Assembly: GCF_000380045.1 (NCBI RefSeq)
Contig: NZ_KB904359.1
Location: 67 to 64,066 of the forward strand
DNA length: 64,000 nucleotides
From: Streptococcus marimammalium DSM 18627
Lineage (GTDB): Bacteria > Bacillota > Bacilli > Lactobacillales > Streptococcaceae
Direction of reading: 5' to 3'
Shown here: positions 31,223 through 40,776 of the stretch, one piece after another
How positions within the stretch are numbered: position 1 is the first letter of the stretch
Layout of the letters: every line of letters starts with the position of its first letter
Translations under genes and position numbers: made by a program
The notes under the pieces: generated by a model
What the model saw: only the letters and a program-made list of their open reading frames with translations
What the model was told of the DNA's origin: nothing
The model's database searches: none

Positions 31223-31561
31223 TTAAGTTCCTGGAAAACGAATAGCAGTTTTCGTTTTTTGATTATCTTTATTAAGTTTTTTAATTTTTTTTGCAATACA
31301 TTCTTTTTCAATTAGATTTCTTTGATGTTCTTTTATTTCATCATTGTTAGGCATTGAGATTGAAATACTAATATTAATATCAGGAATTTCTACTAAATCA
31401 CCTTTATAAATTTTTTTACCACGGCGATTCTCTTTGTTACCATTTAATAAAACTGTATGTTGAGCTAAAAAATGTTTAATGGCTCCTCCGGTTTGAATAA
31501 TACCTTGTTCTTTTAATAAAGACTGTAAAGTAATGTAGTCATCAAATAATTTATAATCCAT
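31223..31561 (-). CDS. yaaA: S4-domain RNA-binding protein (YaaA-like)
   Basis: 112 residues. The S4-like segment [37 protein letters not shown] is at about 6-42, with a basic variable C-terminus. B. subtilis yaaA sits just upstream of recF; the same pairing is kept here. It probably binds RNA or ribosomes; the role is not established. AGAAAGGTG precedes the ATG. Confidence 0.9.
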   Translation of the reverse strand: MDYKLFDDYITLQSLLKEQGIIQTGGAIKHFLAQHTVLLNGNKENRRGKKIYKGDLVEIPDINISISISMPNNDEIKEHQRNLIEKECIAKKIKKLNKDNQKTKTAIRFPGT

Positions 31562-31821
31562 GTTTTCACCTTTCTAATAAATTATTATAGCACAAAAGAA
31601 TGGAAAACAGACTTTTCTCGTTTTTAATTGAAACTATTTTATTAGCTATTTAAAAATTGTCAACATGTTTACAGTTGTGTTAATTATAATTATACCAGCA
31701 ATACTATTTTAATAATTTTCAATACTAGTGTTATGGGATTAATGATACTGATTTTACTAATGCTAATATTGTTATAAAGTGTTATAATGAGTATTAATCA
31801 ATGACTTTTAAAGGAAAAAAC

Positions 31822-33072
31822 ATGAAAATAACAGATGGTGTGACATTACATATTATTAAAACTAATCAATTTAAAACTAACCACCTGACCTTTCGTTTTT
31901 CAAGCCAATTAAATAAGAAAAACATGGCCAGTCGTTTTCTGGTTTCTAAAATGATTGAAACTGCTAATTCAAATTTTCCTAATACTACAAAGATAAGAGA
32001 AAAGCTGGCAGATTTATACGGAGCCACTCTTAGCACATCTGTTTTGACAAAGGGATTGATTCACATTGTTGATATCGATATTACTTTTTTGCCTGATTGT
32101 TATTTACTATCTAAAGACTCTATTCTTGAAGAGATTATTCAATTTTTATCCCAATTATTATTTGAACCCCTAATTTCTCTAGAACAATATGAATTAAAGA
32201 CCTTCGAAGTGGTCAAACAAAATGCTATTCGTCAGTTAGAATTTGATTTGGAGGATCCATTTTATTATAGTGAGTTAGCACTCGATACTCTTTTTTTTGA
32301 GAGAGAAGAATTGAAGCTTCCTTATACTGGTTCAAAAGAAATGTTAGAAAAAGAGAATGCCTACACTTCCTATCAAGAATTTAAAAGAATGCTTACTGGT
32401 GATAGCATTGATATCTTTTTACTTGGCAGTTTTGATGATGCAAAAGTAATCGATTTATTTACTCAATTTCCTTTTAAAAGTAGACATAACGAAGCTTCTT
32501 TTTATCATGATCAAAAGATTTCAAATATTACTAATAAAAAAATTGAAGAAAAAAGCACTAACCAATCTATATTACAAATTGGTTATTCTTTTTCAAAACT
32601 AAAAAATCTCAAAGATTACTCGTCTCTACTTCTTTTAAATAGCATGCTAGGAGCTTTTTCACATTCAAATTTATTTACTGAAATCAGACAAAAAGAGGGA
32701 TTGACGTACAGTATAGGTAGTGAAATAGATCCTTTTTTAGGAGCTTTATATATTTTTGCGGCAATTGATAGTCATCAAAGAAATAAAGTGATGACACTGA
32801 TTAATCGTCAGTTAAATTTAATAAAATTAGGTAGATTTTCAACGGCTTTTTTAAATCAAACTAAGGAATTTTTAATTACTCAAAGAAAAATTATAAGAGA
32901 CAATCCCAAAATGCTAATCGAAGAACGTTACAATCAAATTTTACCAGTAACTTACCAAAACATGTCAACGTTTATTGACAGCATTAACAGCATTCGTAAA
33001 CGGGATGTTTTGGAAATTTCTAGCACAATAAAACTAAAATCAGTTTATTTTATGAGAGGAACTTTACCATGA
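31822..33072 (+). CDS. M16 peptidase-family protein, catalytically silent partner (YfmF-like)
   Basis: 416 residues from ATG at 31822 (MKITDGVTLHIIKT), which has AAAGGA upstream; an ATG seven codons earlier has none. The insulinase fold is recognisable (KIREKLADLYGATLST; FTEIRQKEGLTYSIGSEI), but the HxxEH zinc motif is replaced around FLVSKMIE. It is therefore probably the non-catalytic half of an M16 heterodimer with the next gene, which overlaps it by 4 bp. In the family such pairs process peptides; an export or competence-peptide role is speculative. Confidence 0.87.
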   Translation: MKITDGVTLHIIKTNQFKTNHLTFRFSSQLNKKNMASRFLVSKMIETANSNFPNTTKIREKLADLYGATLSTSVLTKGLIHIVDIDITFLPDCYLLSKDSILEEIIQFLSQLLFEPLISLEQYELKTFEVVKQNAIRQLEFDLEDPFYYSELALDTLFFEREELKLPYTGSKEMLEKENAYTSYQEFKRMLTGDSIDIFLLGSFDDAKVIDLFTQFPFKSRHNEASFYHDQKISNITNKKIEEKSTNQSILQIGYSFSKLKNLKDYSSLLLLNSMLGAFSHSNLFTEIRQKEGLTYSIGSEIDPFLGALYIFAAIDSHQRNKVMTLINRQLNLIKLGRFSTAFLNQTKEFLITQRKIIRDNPKMLIEERYNQILPVTYQNMSTFIDSINSIRKRDVLEISSTIKLKSVYFMRGTLP

Positions 33073-34343
33073 GTGATTTAAAAAAAATAACTTATAGCAA
33101 TATTGATGAAAATATTTTCTTCTCAAAACTTTCAAGTGGTTTACACTTATATTTGGTACCTAAAAACGGTTTTCAAGAAGTTTATGCTATGATGAGTTGT
33201 AATTTTGGTTCAATTGACAATCACTTTACAATCAATGGTAAGAAAAAATCAGTTCCTTTTGGAATAGCTCATTTTATAGAACATCAACTTTTTGATAAGG
33301 GGAGTCAAGGTGATATAGCTCAACAATTTTCTAAATTAGGTTCTGAAAGCAATGCTTTTACTAGCTTTGAAAAAACATACTATTATTTTTCAGGTAGTAA
33401 TAATCTTTTAGCTTCACTTGAAATGTTGTTAACACTTGTTAGTAATCATGAGTTTACAGAAGAGTCAATTAAAAAAGAAAAAGATATTATTAAAAAAGAA
33501 ATAAATCTTTATCAAGATGATCCTGACAACCGTCTTTACGAAGGGGTTTTAAAAAATATGTACCCTAAAACTTCGTTAGCAGAAGATATTGTTGGGACAA
33601 ACCTTAGCATTGAAAAAATTACTGTAAAGCATCTTCAAGATTGTTTTTCATTTTTTTATCAACCATCTAATTTACAGTTGATTGTTATAGGTGATTTTGA
33701 TATTAATGAGGTTTACAACAGTATATCAACAGTTCAAAATGAGTGGATAGCTGATAAAAAGACAATTATTGACAAATCACCTCTTTTTTTACACCCAATA
33801 ATTAAAAAAAGGTCTATCATGATGCCGATTTCTATTTCCAAACTAGCAATTGGCTTAAGAAGAAATTTTTCTAATAAGATTTTTTCAATGAAAGAAAAAA
33901 TACAAATTGATTTATTTTTTTCTCTTTTGTTTGGTTGGACTTCTCGTGATTATCAAAAATGGTACGATAAAGGAATGATAGATGATTCTTTTGCTGTTGA
34001 AATTACCTTGTCTAATCGTTATCAATTTATTGTTATTTCGCTTGATACTAATCATCCAATAGCTATGTCTAGCCATATTAAAAAAACATTAAAAAATATT
34101 TCCACTAAACATAATTTTACAAGTCAACAGCTTGAGTTGCTAAAAAAAGAAAGATATGGTGAGTTTATGAGAGGTTTAGATACATTGGATAATCTTGCTC
34201 ATCAACTATTAGAAGTGGATGATCATTCTTACTTTGATTATCCTAATGTTTTAATGTCAATTACTTTAAATGAAGTTATTAAAGCTGGAAAAGAATTTTT
34301 AAATCAATCTGAATTGACAGAATTTATGATATTCCCAAAATAG
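33069..34343 (+). CDS. M16 zinc peptidase (YfmH-like), active subunit
   Basis: 424 residues. The inverted zinc motif HFIEH (H-x-x-E-H, about residue 70) is followed by the distal glutamate region (KEKDIIKKEINLYQDDP, about 139-155), so the active site looks intact. It overlaps the inactive partner gene by 4 bp (ATGA), supporting a heterodimer. No signal peptide, so probably cytosolic. Followed by the RodZ-like gene with a separate TGA-TATAAT extended -10 near 34363-34371. Confidence 0.9.
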   Translation: MSDLKKITYSNIDENIFFSKLSSGLHLYLVPKNGFQEVYAMMSCNFGSIDNHFTINGKKKSVPFGIAHFIEHQLFDKGSQGDIAQQFSKLGSESNAFTSFEKTYYYFSGSNNLLASLEMLLTLVSNHEFTEESIKKEKDIIKKEINLYQDDPDNRLYEGVLKNMYPKTSLAEDIVGTNLSIEKITVKHLQDCFSFFYQPSNLQLIVIGDFDINEVYNSISTVQNEWIADKKTIIDKSPLFLHPIIKKRSIMMPISISKLAIGLRRNFSNKIFSMKEKIQIDLFFSLLFGWTSRDYQKWYDKGMIDDSFAVEITLSNRYQFIVISLDTNHPIAMSSHIKKTLKNISTKHNFTSQQLELLKKERYGEFMRGLDTLDNLAHQLLEVDDHSYFDYPNVLMSITLNEVIKAGKEFLNQSELTEFMIFPK

Positions 34344-34403
34344 TTAAAAATATTGATTTTAATTTGATATAATAGAAATATTAGAGAAAGGTTGGAATAA
34401 ATT

Positions 34404-35609
34404 ATGATGCAAAAAAGTATAGGAGATCTTTTAACAGAAGCGCGTGTTAAAAAAGGATTACAATTGGTTGATATTGCTAAAGATTTGGATATCGATGCTC
34501 AATATTTATTAATTATGGAATTGGGCCAATTTAGCTTAATCCCATCAGATCGCTTAGAAGAGTATTTAACACGTTATGCTACTGCTGTTAATTTGGATGG
34601 CAAATCATTATTAAATAAATATTACAATAAAGAAGTAATTGATGACACTATTCCTGAATTGCTTACAGAAGAACTCTTAGAGACCGAAAGTGATGATACA
34701 AGTAGTGACGACACTTCTGATACATTAGAAGAAGAAAACAGTGTTTCTGATGCCGTTGAAAGTGAAGCTGTATATACTATTTTTAGAGATAGTCTTAATA
34801 ATAAGGCTCAAAATAATCACAATCAGCTAAATAATCATGTGGAAAAAAACAATCCTCTTGAGGAAATGATAACACCTTTGCTTGTTGAAGAAGAACCCTC
34901 TACTCCTTTAATTGAAGAAGATTCCTTTGAAGAGGATACATTAAGCAATCAAGATACAATGATTGCTCCTGCTGTGTTTTCAGAAACATCAGATAATGAA
35001 ATAAAAAACAAAATTCCTTCAAAAACAAGCAGAAAATATCGTTCTAAAAATAAGCGAGAAGAAAAACGAACAAGTTCTTTCTTGCCCATCATCTTATTAA
35101 GTCTTTTGGCTGTTGGAATTGTTGTTTTTATTGGTTATTTTGTTATTAATCAAGTTCGCATTCCATTTATAAGTACTGATAATAATCCCTCAAGTAGTGT
35201 TTCTGAAACAAGTTCTAGCGAGACAACTGCAACAAATGAACAAGTAACGACAACAGAAGCTAGCAACGAACCAATAAATAACTCTACTCAAACAAACTTA
35301 GTCGTAACTGGCGGAGGAGATTCATTAAGTGTTAATGTTAAAAATGGCACAAGACCTGTTGAGGTGGTAATTTCGTTAGATGATGTTGAGAGTAGTTGGG
35401 TTTCTCTCACTAATTCATCGTTAGATGAAGGTGGTATTTTACTTGATGATCAAAATACTAGCTATACTGCAATTTTAACAGAAGGCACTACTTCTGCTGA
35501 ATTAACTCTTGGAGTTAGTCGAGGGGTTAATGTTACTGTTAATGGCGAACAGCTTGATACTTCTCTTTTAGAAGGAAGCCCAAGTTATATTACTTTTACG
35601 ATTGAATAA
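34404..35609 (+). CDS. RodZ-like cytoskeletal/elongasome protein
   Basis: 401 residues. An N-terminal HTH_25 domain (SIGDLLTEARVKKGLQLVDIAKDLDI) occupies 5-75. A long acidic, low-complexity linker (about 90-205, many Asp, Glu, Ser, Thr) follows, then a lysine/arginine-rich stretch, one membrane segment (FLPIILLSLLAVGIVVFIGYF) and a Ser/Thr linker. A C-terminal DUF4115-type beta domain (about 300-401) completes the RodZ plan. RodZ supports peripheral wall growth. The linker is unusually long and acidic. Upstream of pgsA, the common Firmicutes order. Confidence 0.85.
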   Translation: MMQKSIGDLLTEARVKKGLQLVDIAKDLDIDAQYLLIMELGQFSLIPSDRLEEYLTRYATAVNLDGKSLLNKYYNKEVIDDTIPELLTEELLETESDDTSSDDTSDTLEEENSVSDAVESEAVYTIFRDSLNNKAQNNHNQLNNHVEKNNPLEEMITPLLVEEEPSTPLIEEDSFEEDTLSNQDTMIAPAVFSETSDNEIKNKIPSKTSRKYRSKNKREEKRTSSFLPIILLSLLAVGIVVFIGYFVINQVRIPFISTDNNPSSSVSETSSSETTATNEQVTTTEASNEPINNSTQTNLVVTGGGDSLSVNVKNGTRPVEVVISLDDVESSWVSLTNSSLDEGGILLDDQNTSYTAILTEGTTSAELTLGVSRGVNVTVNGEQLDTSLLEGSPSYITFTIE

Positions 35610-35618
35610 GAGGAAAAA

Positions 35619-36161
35619 ATGATTAAGAAAGAAAACCTCCCAAATCTATTAACACTAGCACGCATTTTCGTAATTCCTTTGTTTGTAGTGTTAGCAAGCT
35701 TTCCAACCAGTATTTTATCACATAGGATTGCCGCTGTTATCTTTACCTTAGCCAGTCTAACTGATTATTTTGATGGCTACTTGGCGAGAAAATGGAAGGT
35801 TGTAACAAACTTTGGGAAATTTGCTGATCCTATGGCTGATAAAATCTTAGTTATGAGTGCCTTTATTATGCTAGTGGGCTTGCAATTAGTACCTGCATGG
35901 ATAGCCGCTGTCATTATATGTCGAGAATTAGCAGTGACAGGATTACGTTTGCTATTAATCGAAAATGGAGGTAGTGTTTTAGCCGCTGCGCTTCCAGGTA
36001 AAATTAAAACAGCTACGCAAATGCTGGCAGTTATCTTTTTATTAAGTCATTTTGTAATTTTGGGAACAATATTTTTATATATTTCTCTTATATTTACCAT
36101 ATATTCAGGATACGATTATTTTAAAGGAGCAAGTTTCCTATTTAAGGATACGTTTAAATAA
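35619..36161 (+). CDS. pgsA: CDP-diacylglycerol-glycerol-3-phosphate 3-phosphatidyltransferase
   Basis: 180 residues, integral membrane. It makes phosphatidylglycerolphosphate. The CDP-alcohol phosphatidyltransferase signature is intact: SLTDYFDGYLARKWKVVTNFGKFADPMADK (pattern DGxxARxxxxxxxxGxxxDxxxD; about 46-75). Several membrane segments are visible. RBS AGAGGAAAAA. It lies between the RodZ-like gene and the ECF transporter genes, with short gaps suggesting one operon. Confidence 0.96.
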   Translation: MIKKENLPNLLTLARIFVIPLFVVLASFPTSILSHRIAAVIFTLASLTDYFDGYLARKWKVVTNFGKFADPMADKILVMSAFIMLVGLQLVPAWIAAVIICRELAVTGLRLLLIENGGSVLAAALPGKIKTATQMLAVIFLLSHFVILGTIFLYISLIFTIYSGYDYFKGASFLFKDTFK

Positions 36162-36163
36162 AA

Positions 36164-37003
36164 ATGACTAATATTATTGAAGTTAAAAATGTGACATTTA
36201 GATATGATAAAGAACAAGAAAATCTAACACTAAATAATGTTTCGTTTCACGTGAAACATGGCGAATGGCTCTCAATTATTGGCCATAATGGAAGTGGTAA
36301 ATCAACGATGGTTAGATTGATTGATGGCTTATTAGAAGCTGATTCTGGTGATATTTTTGTGTTGAATCAAAAAATAACAGAAGGCAATATTTGGGATATT
36401 AGACAAAAAATAGGAATGGTCTTTCAAAATCCTGACAATCAATTTGTTGGTTCCACTGTAGAAGATGATGTTGCTTTTTCACTTGAAAACAAAGGTATTT
36501 GTCACGATGAAATGAAAAAACGTGTGGAAGAAGCTCTTTATTTAGTCGGCATGAGTGAATTTAAAACTAAAGAGCCAGCTAGGTTATCTGGGGGTCAAAA
36601 ACAACGTGTAGCCATTGCAGGTGCGGTTGCTATGAGGCCAGAAATTATTATTTTAGATGAAGCAACTAGTATGTTAGACCCAAAAGGTCGTCTAGAGTTA
36701 ATCAAAACAATCAAAAATATCCGAGATCAATATGGTGTAACGGTTATTTCAATTACTCACGATCTAGATGAAGTTGCTCTAAGTGACCGTGTCCTTGTGA
36801 TGAAACAAGGACAGGTAGAGTCGACAGCCACACCAAGAGAATTATTTGCTAGAGGAGAAGATTTATTAACGCTTGGATTAGATATTCCTTTTACTTCTTC
36901 TCTTGTTAACGCCTTAACATTAGAAGGGTTCAACTGTCAAGATGCTTATTATACAGAAAAGGAGCTAGAAGACTGCTTATGGGAATCACTCTCCAAAATG
37001 TGA
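36164..37003 (+). CDS. ecfA1: ECF transporter ATPase EcfA1
   Basis: 279 residues. Walker [10 protein letters not shown] (about 38-46), Q loop VFQNPDNQF, signature LSGGQKQR, Walker [14 protein letters not shown] and the H loop ITHD are intact. With EcfA2 and EcfT it powers interchangeable S-components that import vitamins. The ribosome binding site is weak and distant, consistent with coupling to pgsA two bases upstream. The codons for FHVKHG contain a parS-like site at 36243-36258. Confidence 0.95.
   Translation: MTNIIEVKNVTFRYDKEQENLTLNNVSFHVKHGEWLSIIGHNGSGKSTMVRLIDGLLEADSGDIFVLNQKITEGNIWDIRQKIGMVFQNPDNQFVGSTVEDDVAFSLENKGICHDEMKKRVEEALYLVGMSEFKTKEPARLSGGQKQRVAIAGAVAMRPEIIILDEATSMLDPKGRLELIKTIKNIRDQYGVTVISITHDLDEVALSDRVLVMKQGQVESTATPRELFARGEDLLTLGLDIPFTSSLVNALTLEGFNCQDAYYTEKELEDCLWESLSKM
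36243..36258. promoter_or_regulatory. parS-like ParB-binding site inside ecfA1
   Basis: CGTTTCACGTGAAACA matches the conserved Firmicutes parS TGTTTCACGTGAAACA at 15 of 16 positions; only the first base differs. It is about 16 kb from oriC, in the range where parS sites cluster, and the window encodes ParB. Confidence 0.88.
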
Positions 37004-37821
37004 ATTTTACTTATCAAGAAGGTACCCCTTTTGAAGGAAGGGCTCTTTTTGATATTAATTTAACTATTGAAAATAAACAATTTACAGCTGTTATTGGGCA
37101 TACGGGTAGTGGTAAATCAACTATTATGCAACTACTAAATGGTTTACATGTGCCAAGTGAGGGTGTAGTTTTTGTTGATGATACGATAATATCACCAGAT
37201 TCTAAGACAAAGGATATTAAGTCTGTTAGAAAAAGAGTTGGCCTCGTTTTTCAATTTCCAGAAAGTCAGCTTTTTGAAGAAACTGTTTTAAAAGATGTTG
37301 CTTTTGGTCCACAAAATTTTGAAATTTCAAAAGAAAAGGCTGAGGAGATTGCTAAAGAAAAGTTAAAACTGGTGGGTCTTTCTGAAGATTTGTTCGAAAA
37401 AAATCCGTTTGAATTATCAGGTGGACAAATGAGACGTGTTGCTATAGCGGGTATTTTGGCCATGGAACCTAATGTTCTTGTGTTAGATGAACCGACCGCA
37501 GGTCTGGATCCAAAGGGACGACGTGAATTAATGACCTTGTTTAAACAATTATATGAATCTGGAATATCAATTGTTTTAGTAACTCACTTAATGGATGATG
37601 TTGCTAATTTTGCTGATTATGTTTATGTACTACAAGAAGGAAAAATTGTTTTAAAAGGGAAGCCAACAGATGTTTTTCAGCAAGTAGATTTTCTAGAAAA
37701 TATTCAATTAGGAGTACCAAAAATCACCAAATTTGCCAAAAATTTAATGAAAAAAGGCCTTAAACTTGAGAAGCTACCAATCACAATAGAAGAATTTGTG
37801 GAGGCAGTTACAAATGGATAA
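36979..37821 (+). CDS. ecfA2: ECF transporter ATPase EcfA2
   Basis: 280 residues. Walker [10 protein letters not shown] (about 39-47), Q loop [14 protein letters not shown], signature LSGGQMRR, Walker [14 protein letters not shown] and H loop VTHL are present. VFQFPE is typical of EcfA2. The start lies 25 bp inside ecfA1, with AGGAG about 14 bases upstream. It forms the ATPase pair of the ECF module. Confidence 0.95.
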   Translation: MGITLQNVNFTYQEGTPFEGRALFDINLTIENKQFTAVIGHTGSGKSTIMQLLNGLHVPSEGVVFVDDTIISPDSKTKDIKSVRKRVGLVFQFPESQLFEETVLKDVAFGPQNFEISKEKAEEIAKEKLKLVGLSEDLFEKNPFELSGGQMRRVAIAGILAMEPNVLVLDEPTAGLDPKGRRELMTLFKQLYESGISIVLVTHLMDDVANFADYVYVLQEGKIVLKGKPTDVFQQVDFLENIQLGVPKITKFAKNLMKKGLKLEKLPITIEEFVEAVTNG

Positions 37822-38611
37822 ACTTATTTTAGGGCGTTACATTCCTGGAAATTCAATTGTTCACCAACTAGATCCAAGAAGTAAACTATTAGCAATGCTT
37901 ATTTTTATCTCAATTATTTTTTTTGCAAATAATGTAATTACTAATGTCATTCTTTTTAGTTTTACATTAGTGGCTATTTTGCTATCAAAAGTCAATATAG
38001 GATTTTTCATTAGAGGTGTAAAGCCAATGATTGGACTTATCTTATTTACCACTTTTTTCCAAATGTTTTTTATTAAAGGTGGAAATATTATTTTTGAATT
38101 AGGTTTTCTAAAAATTTCAGACTATAGTTTAGGCCAAGCTGCAATGATTTTTGTAAGGTTTGTTTTAATCATCTTTTTCTCAACTCTATTAACTTTAACA
38201 ACAACACCTCTAAGTTTATCAGATGCTGTTGAATCTTTATTGACACCATTAAAGCCTTTTAAAGTACCAGTTCATGAAATTGGTTTGATGCTATCTTTAA
38301 GCTTAAGATTTGTTCCAACCTTAATGGATGATACAACAAGAATTATGAATGCTCAAAGAGCGAGAGGTGTAGATTTTGGTGAAGGAAATATCATTCAAAA
38401 AGTAAAATCCATTGTTCCTATTTTAATCCCATTATTTGCTTCAAGTTTAAAGAGAGCAGACGCCTTGGCAACTGCTATGGAGTCAAGAGGATATCAAGGT
38501 GGTGAAGGAAGAACAAAATATCGTCTTCTACACTGGCATTTAAAGGACACACTATTGATAATTACTTTACTAGGATTGACATTAGTACTTTTTTTATTAA
38601 AATCAACTTAA
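37814..38611 (+). CDS. ecfT: ECF transporter transmembrane subunit EcfT
   Basis: 265 residues from ATG at 37814 ([25 protein letters not shown]), preceded by GGAGG at nine bases. It carries about five to six membrane segments and the two coupling-helix motifs, AQRARG (near 180) and [13 protein letters not shown] (near 218). It links the EcfA ATPases to S-components. It overlaps ecfA2 by 8 bp and ends the operon. Confidence 0.95.
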   Translation: MDKLILGRYIPGNSIVHQLDPRSKLLAMLIFISIIFFANNVITNVILFSFTLVAILLSKVNIGFFIRGVKPMIGLILFTTFFQMFFIKGGNIIFELGFLKISDYSLGQAAMIFVRFVLIIFFSTLLTLTTTPLSLSDAVESLLTPLKPFKVPVHEIGLMLSLSLRFVPTLMDDTTRIMNAQRARGVDFGEGNIIQKVKSIVPILIPLFASSLKRADALATAMESRGYQGGEGRTKYRLLHWHLKDTLLIITLLGLTLVLFLLKST

Positions 38612-38628
38612 ATTAATGCTTAAAATTA

Positions 38629-38676
38629 TTGACACAATTTGACATAGTTGACAATTTCTTTAAAATAGAATATGAT
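38629..38676 (+). promoter_or_regulatory. Promoter of the SLT-like gene with three phased TTGACA repeats
   Basis: TTGACA at 38629-38634, 38639-38644 and 38648-38653, spaced 10 and 9 bp. The third is followed by a 17-base spacer and TATGAT at 38671-38676, a near-consensus promoter. The repeats face the same side of the helix, which suits a direct-repeat regulator. The leader to the GTG start is about 190 bases and includes the palindrome TTATTG-T-CAATAA at 38750-38762. Confidence 0.65.
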
Positions 38677-38876
38677 AAATTATGAATGAAAAACTTTTAA
38701 AAAGTTATTTTATAAACATTTAGAATAATCTAAATTAGATTAATTAATGTTATTGTCAATAAAGTAAACTGTAAACTTTAGACTTTTATTCATAATTTTT
38801 TGGAAACCTTTTTTTAATCAAATTGTAACATTAAAAAGGTAAGATAAGATGTATTCTAAAAAAGGAGACAAACTTC

Positions 38877-39539
38877 GTGTATAGAAGAAGTAAAATAAAT
38901 ATGTTGGAACGTAGAAAAAAAATACTACAAATGATTGTGGTTGTCATAACTCTTAGTTTGACAACTATATTTACAAGTAGACCTGTAAACACTGATTCCT
39001 ATTTGGTTAAAACAGAAGTAAAAAAAGAAAAACTTTTATCTATTAGTGATTTTAAAAGTAAGAAGTCAAAGCAGACTTTGACTTCTAAAGCAAAGATTAA
39101 GAAGACTATTGAAACGACAATGACAACAATTGAAACAACAGAAGAAACTACTCAGTTTTCAAATGTTGAAGAACCTCAAGTCATTACAGAACCTTCTACA
39201 ACGATTGTTGTAGAACAAACTGTTAGCGCTCAACCAGTTCAAGAAACGGCGCCAGCTACTACTTACCCAGTTGTTTTGGCTAATGGTAATACAGCAGGAG
39301 AGATTGGCTCACAAGCAGCAGCTCAAATGTCAGCGGCAACTGGTGTTCCTCAGCAAACTTGGGAATATATTATAGCTCGTGAATCAAATGGTGATCCAAC
39401 AGCAGCCAATCCATCTGGTGCGTCAGGATTATTTCAAACAATGCCGGGCTGGGGATCAACTGCAACTGTTGATCAACAAATTCAAACAGCAATCAAGGTA
39501 TACAATACCCAAGGCTTATCCGCTTGGGGTATGCAATAA
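38877..39539 (+). CDS. Secreted transglycosylase-like (SLT/IsaA-type) protein
   Basis: 220 residues from GTG at 38877, with AAAGGAG nine bases upstream; the ATG at 38901 has no binding site. A basic start and hydrophobic segment (about 19-36) form a signal or anchor. A Thr/Glu/Lys-rich linker (about 45-135) precedes a C-terminal lytic-transglycosylase-like domain: [20 protein letters not shown] with a catalytic-type Glu, [10 protein letters not shown], and the tail [12 protein letters not shown]. Such proteins cleave or remodel peptidoglycan; no LysM repeat is present. A terminator follows. Confidence 0.88.
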   Translation: MYRRSKINMLERRKKILQMIVVVITLSLTTIFTSRPVNTDSYLVKTEVKKEKLLSISDFKSKKSKQTLTSKAKIKKTIETTMTTIETTEETTQFSNVEEPQVITEPSTTIVVEQTVSAQPVQETAPATTYPVVLANGNTAGEIGSQAAAQMSAATGVPQQTWEYIIARESNGDPTAANPSGASGLFQTMPGWGSTATVDQQIQTAIKVYNTQGLSAWGMQ

Positions 39540-39540
39540 G

Positions 39541-39577
39541 AAAAAAACACTTGAAATTAATTTTTCAAGTGTTTTTT
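39541..39577. terminator. Convergent terminator, SLT-like gene and HAD gene
   Basis: Stem CACTTGAAA/TTTCAAGTG (39548-39556, 39563-39571) with loop TTAATT, preceded by an A run and followed by a T run. The HAD stop lies within it. Confidence 0.88.
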
Positions 39578-40189
39578 AATATCTCCTGGTTCATGACAAA
39601 TAATGTCAGCTCCTTTGTCTATAAGGTCTTTTTCTTTTCCAAATCCCCAAGTAACACCAAGTGTTGTAATATTGTTCTTCTTTCCACCAATCATATCATA
39701 TATAGTATCTCCGACAATGATGGTTGTTTTCTTATCTAGAGAATGTTTCTTAATAGCAAAGTCAATAACATCGGCCTTATGATAACGTTTAGGTAATGCC
39801 CCGTAAATCCCTGTAAAGTACTCTTTTATATGGAGGTTTTCTAACATGAGGTTAGCCATTGGTTCGTTTTTACTTGTTGTAACATAAATAGGATGAGAAG
39901 ACTTTTTTAAATCATTTAAAAGTGTAAAAATACCACTGTAAAGTTCAGTTTCATAGACCCCTTTTTCATTATAGTACTCTCGAAATGTTTTGACTGCCTT
40001 GTCAATATCCTTTTTTTCAGTATAAAACTTTGTAAAGGTAGTTTCCAGAGGTGGTCCAATATATTCAAGTAGTTGATTGTTAGAATGAGCAGGTAAATTA
40101 AGTTTTTCAATAGTGTATTTAAAGGCATTAAGAATACCTTTACTTGAGTTGGCAAGCGTCCCATCTAAGTCAAATAATAGGGTAGTCAT
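39557..40189 (-). CDS. HAD-family phosphatase (phosphoglycolate phosphatase-like)
   Basis: 210 residues from ATG at 40189, with CAGGAGATG upstream; longer in-frame extensions lack a binding site. Motif I is FDLDGTLANS (about 5-14), motif II VTTSK, and motif III/IV GDTIYDMIGGKKNNI. The small helical cap is of subclass I, as in Gph/PpaX. The substrate is unknown. The start overlaps the upstream histidine phosphatase gene by 20 bp. Confidence 0.88.
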   Translation of the reverse strand: MTTLLFDLDGTLANSSKGILNAFKYTIEKLNLPAHSNNQLLEYIGPPLETTFTKFYTEKKDIDKAVKTFREYYNEKGVYETELYSGIFTLLNDLKKSSHPIYVTTSKNEPMANLMLENLHIKEYFTGIYGALPKRYHKADVIDFAIKKHSLDKKTTIIVGDTIYDMIGGKKNNITTLGVTWGFGKEKDLIDKGADIICHEPGDIKKHLKN

Positions 40190-40775
40190 AAACATCTCCT
40201 GTAAATAAGTTGTAAATTTTAATTGACAGACATGATTTGTCCTTGAAAATAAATTCAGCGACAAAAGGCATTAAAGATTTAATCTGTTCAAAGCTGTGAT
40301 AGGTAAAGTTTTTTGAATAATGATGGATAAGGGTTGAAATAGCTGTTCCATGAGAACCAACGACGATAGTATTTCCTTTTTCTTTTTTTAAAAGTTTTTC
40401 AAGACCAATGAGCATTCGTCTTGTTACGTTGTTTAAAGATTCTCCGTTATGAAGCTTATAATTGAAATCCTGCCACTGTCTCCTACTAAATTGATTGAAA
40501 TCTTCTATCCAGGTATCATCAATTTTTCTTTCTCGGAAAAGTGTTTCTGTGATGATAGTCATTTGTTGCTGGTTAGCAAAGTTTTCAATTGTTTCTATGG
40601 CACGCTTATAAGGACTTGAATAGATATTATGAATCACTTTATCTTTTAAAAACATTGTAACAAGTTTACTGTCATGTAAATCTTTTGTTGTCAGTTCACG
40701 AAGACGATCATCGTGGTTATCAAAGTTTGGTTGAGCATGCCTTACCAAGTAAATGGTGGTCATTTGTTCTTTCAT
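40170..40775 (-). CDS. Histidine phosphatase superfamily (phosphoglycerate-mutase-like) protein
   Basis: 201 residues from ATG at 40775 (MKEQMTTIYLVRHAQPNFDN), preceded by GGAG. The phosphohistidine motif LVRHAQ is at 10-15, and the second catalytic histidine lies in GSHGTAI (about 133-139). The family is broad (phosphatases, mutases); length suggests a small-molecule phosphatase. It is just downstream of sdaAA on the same strand and overlaps the HAD gene, so four genes may form one operon. Confidence 0.86.
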   Translation of the reverse strand: MKEQMTTIYLVRHAQPNFDNHDDRLRELTTKDLHDSKLVTMFLKDKVIHNIYSSPYKRAIETIENFANQQQMTIITETLFRERKIDDTWIEDFNQFSRRQWQDFNYKLHNGESLNNVTRRMLIGLEKLLKKEKGNTIVVGSHGTAISTLIHHYSKNFTYHSFEQIKSLMPFVAEFIFKDKSCLSIKIYNLFTGDVYDYPII

Positions 40776-40776
40776 G

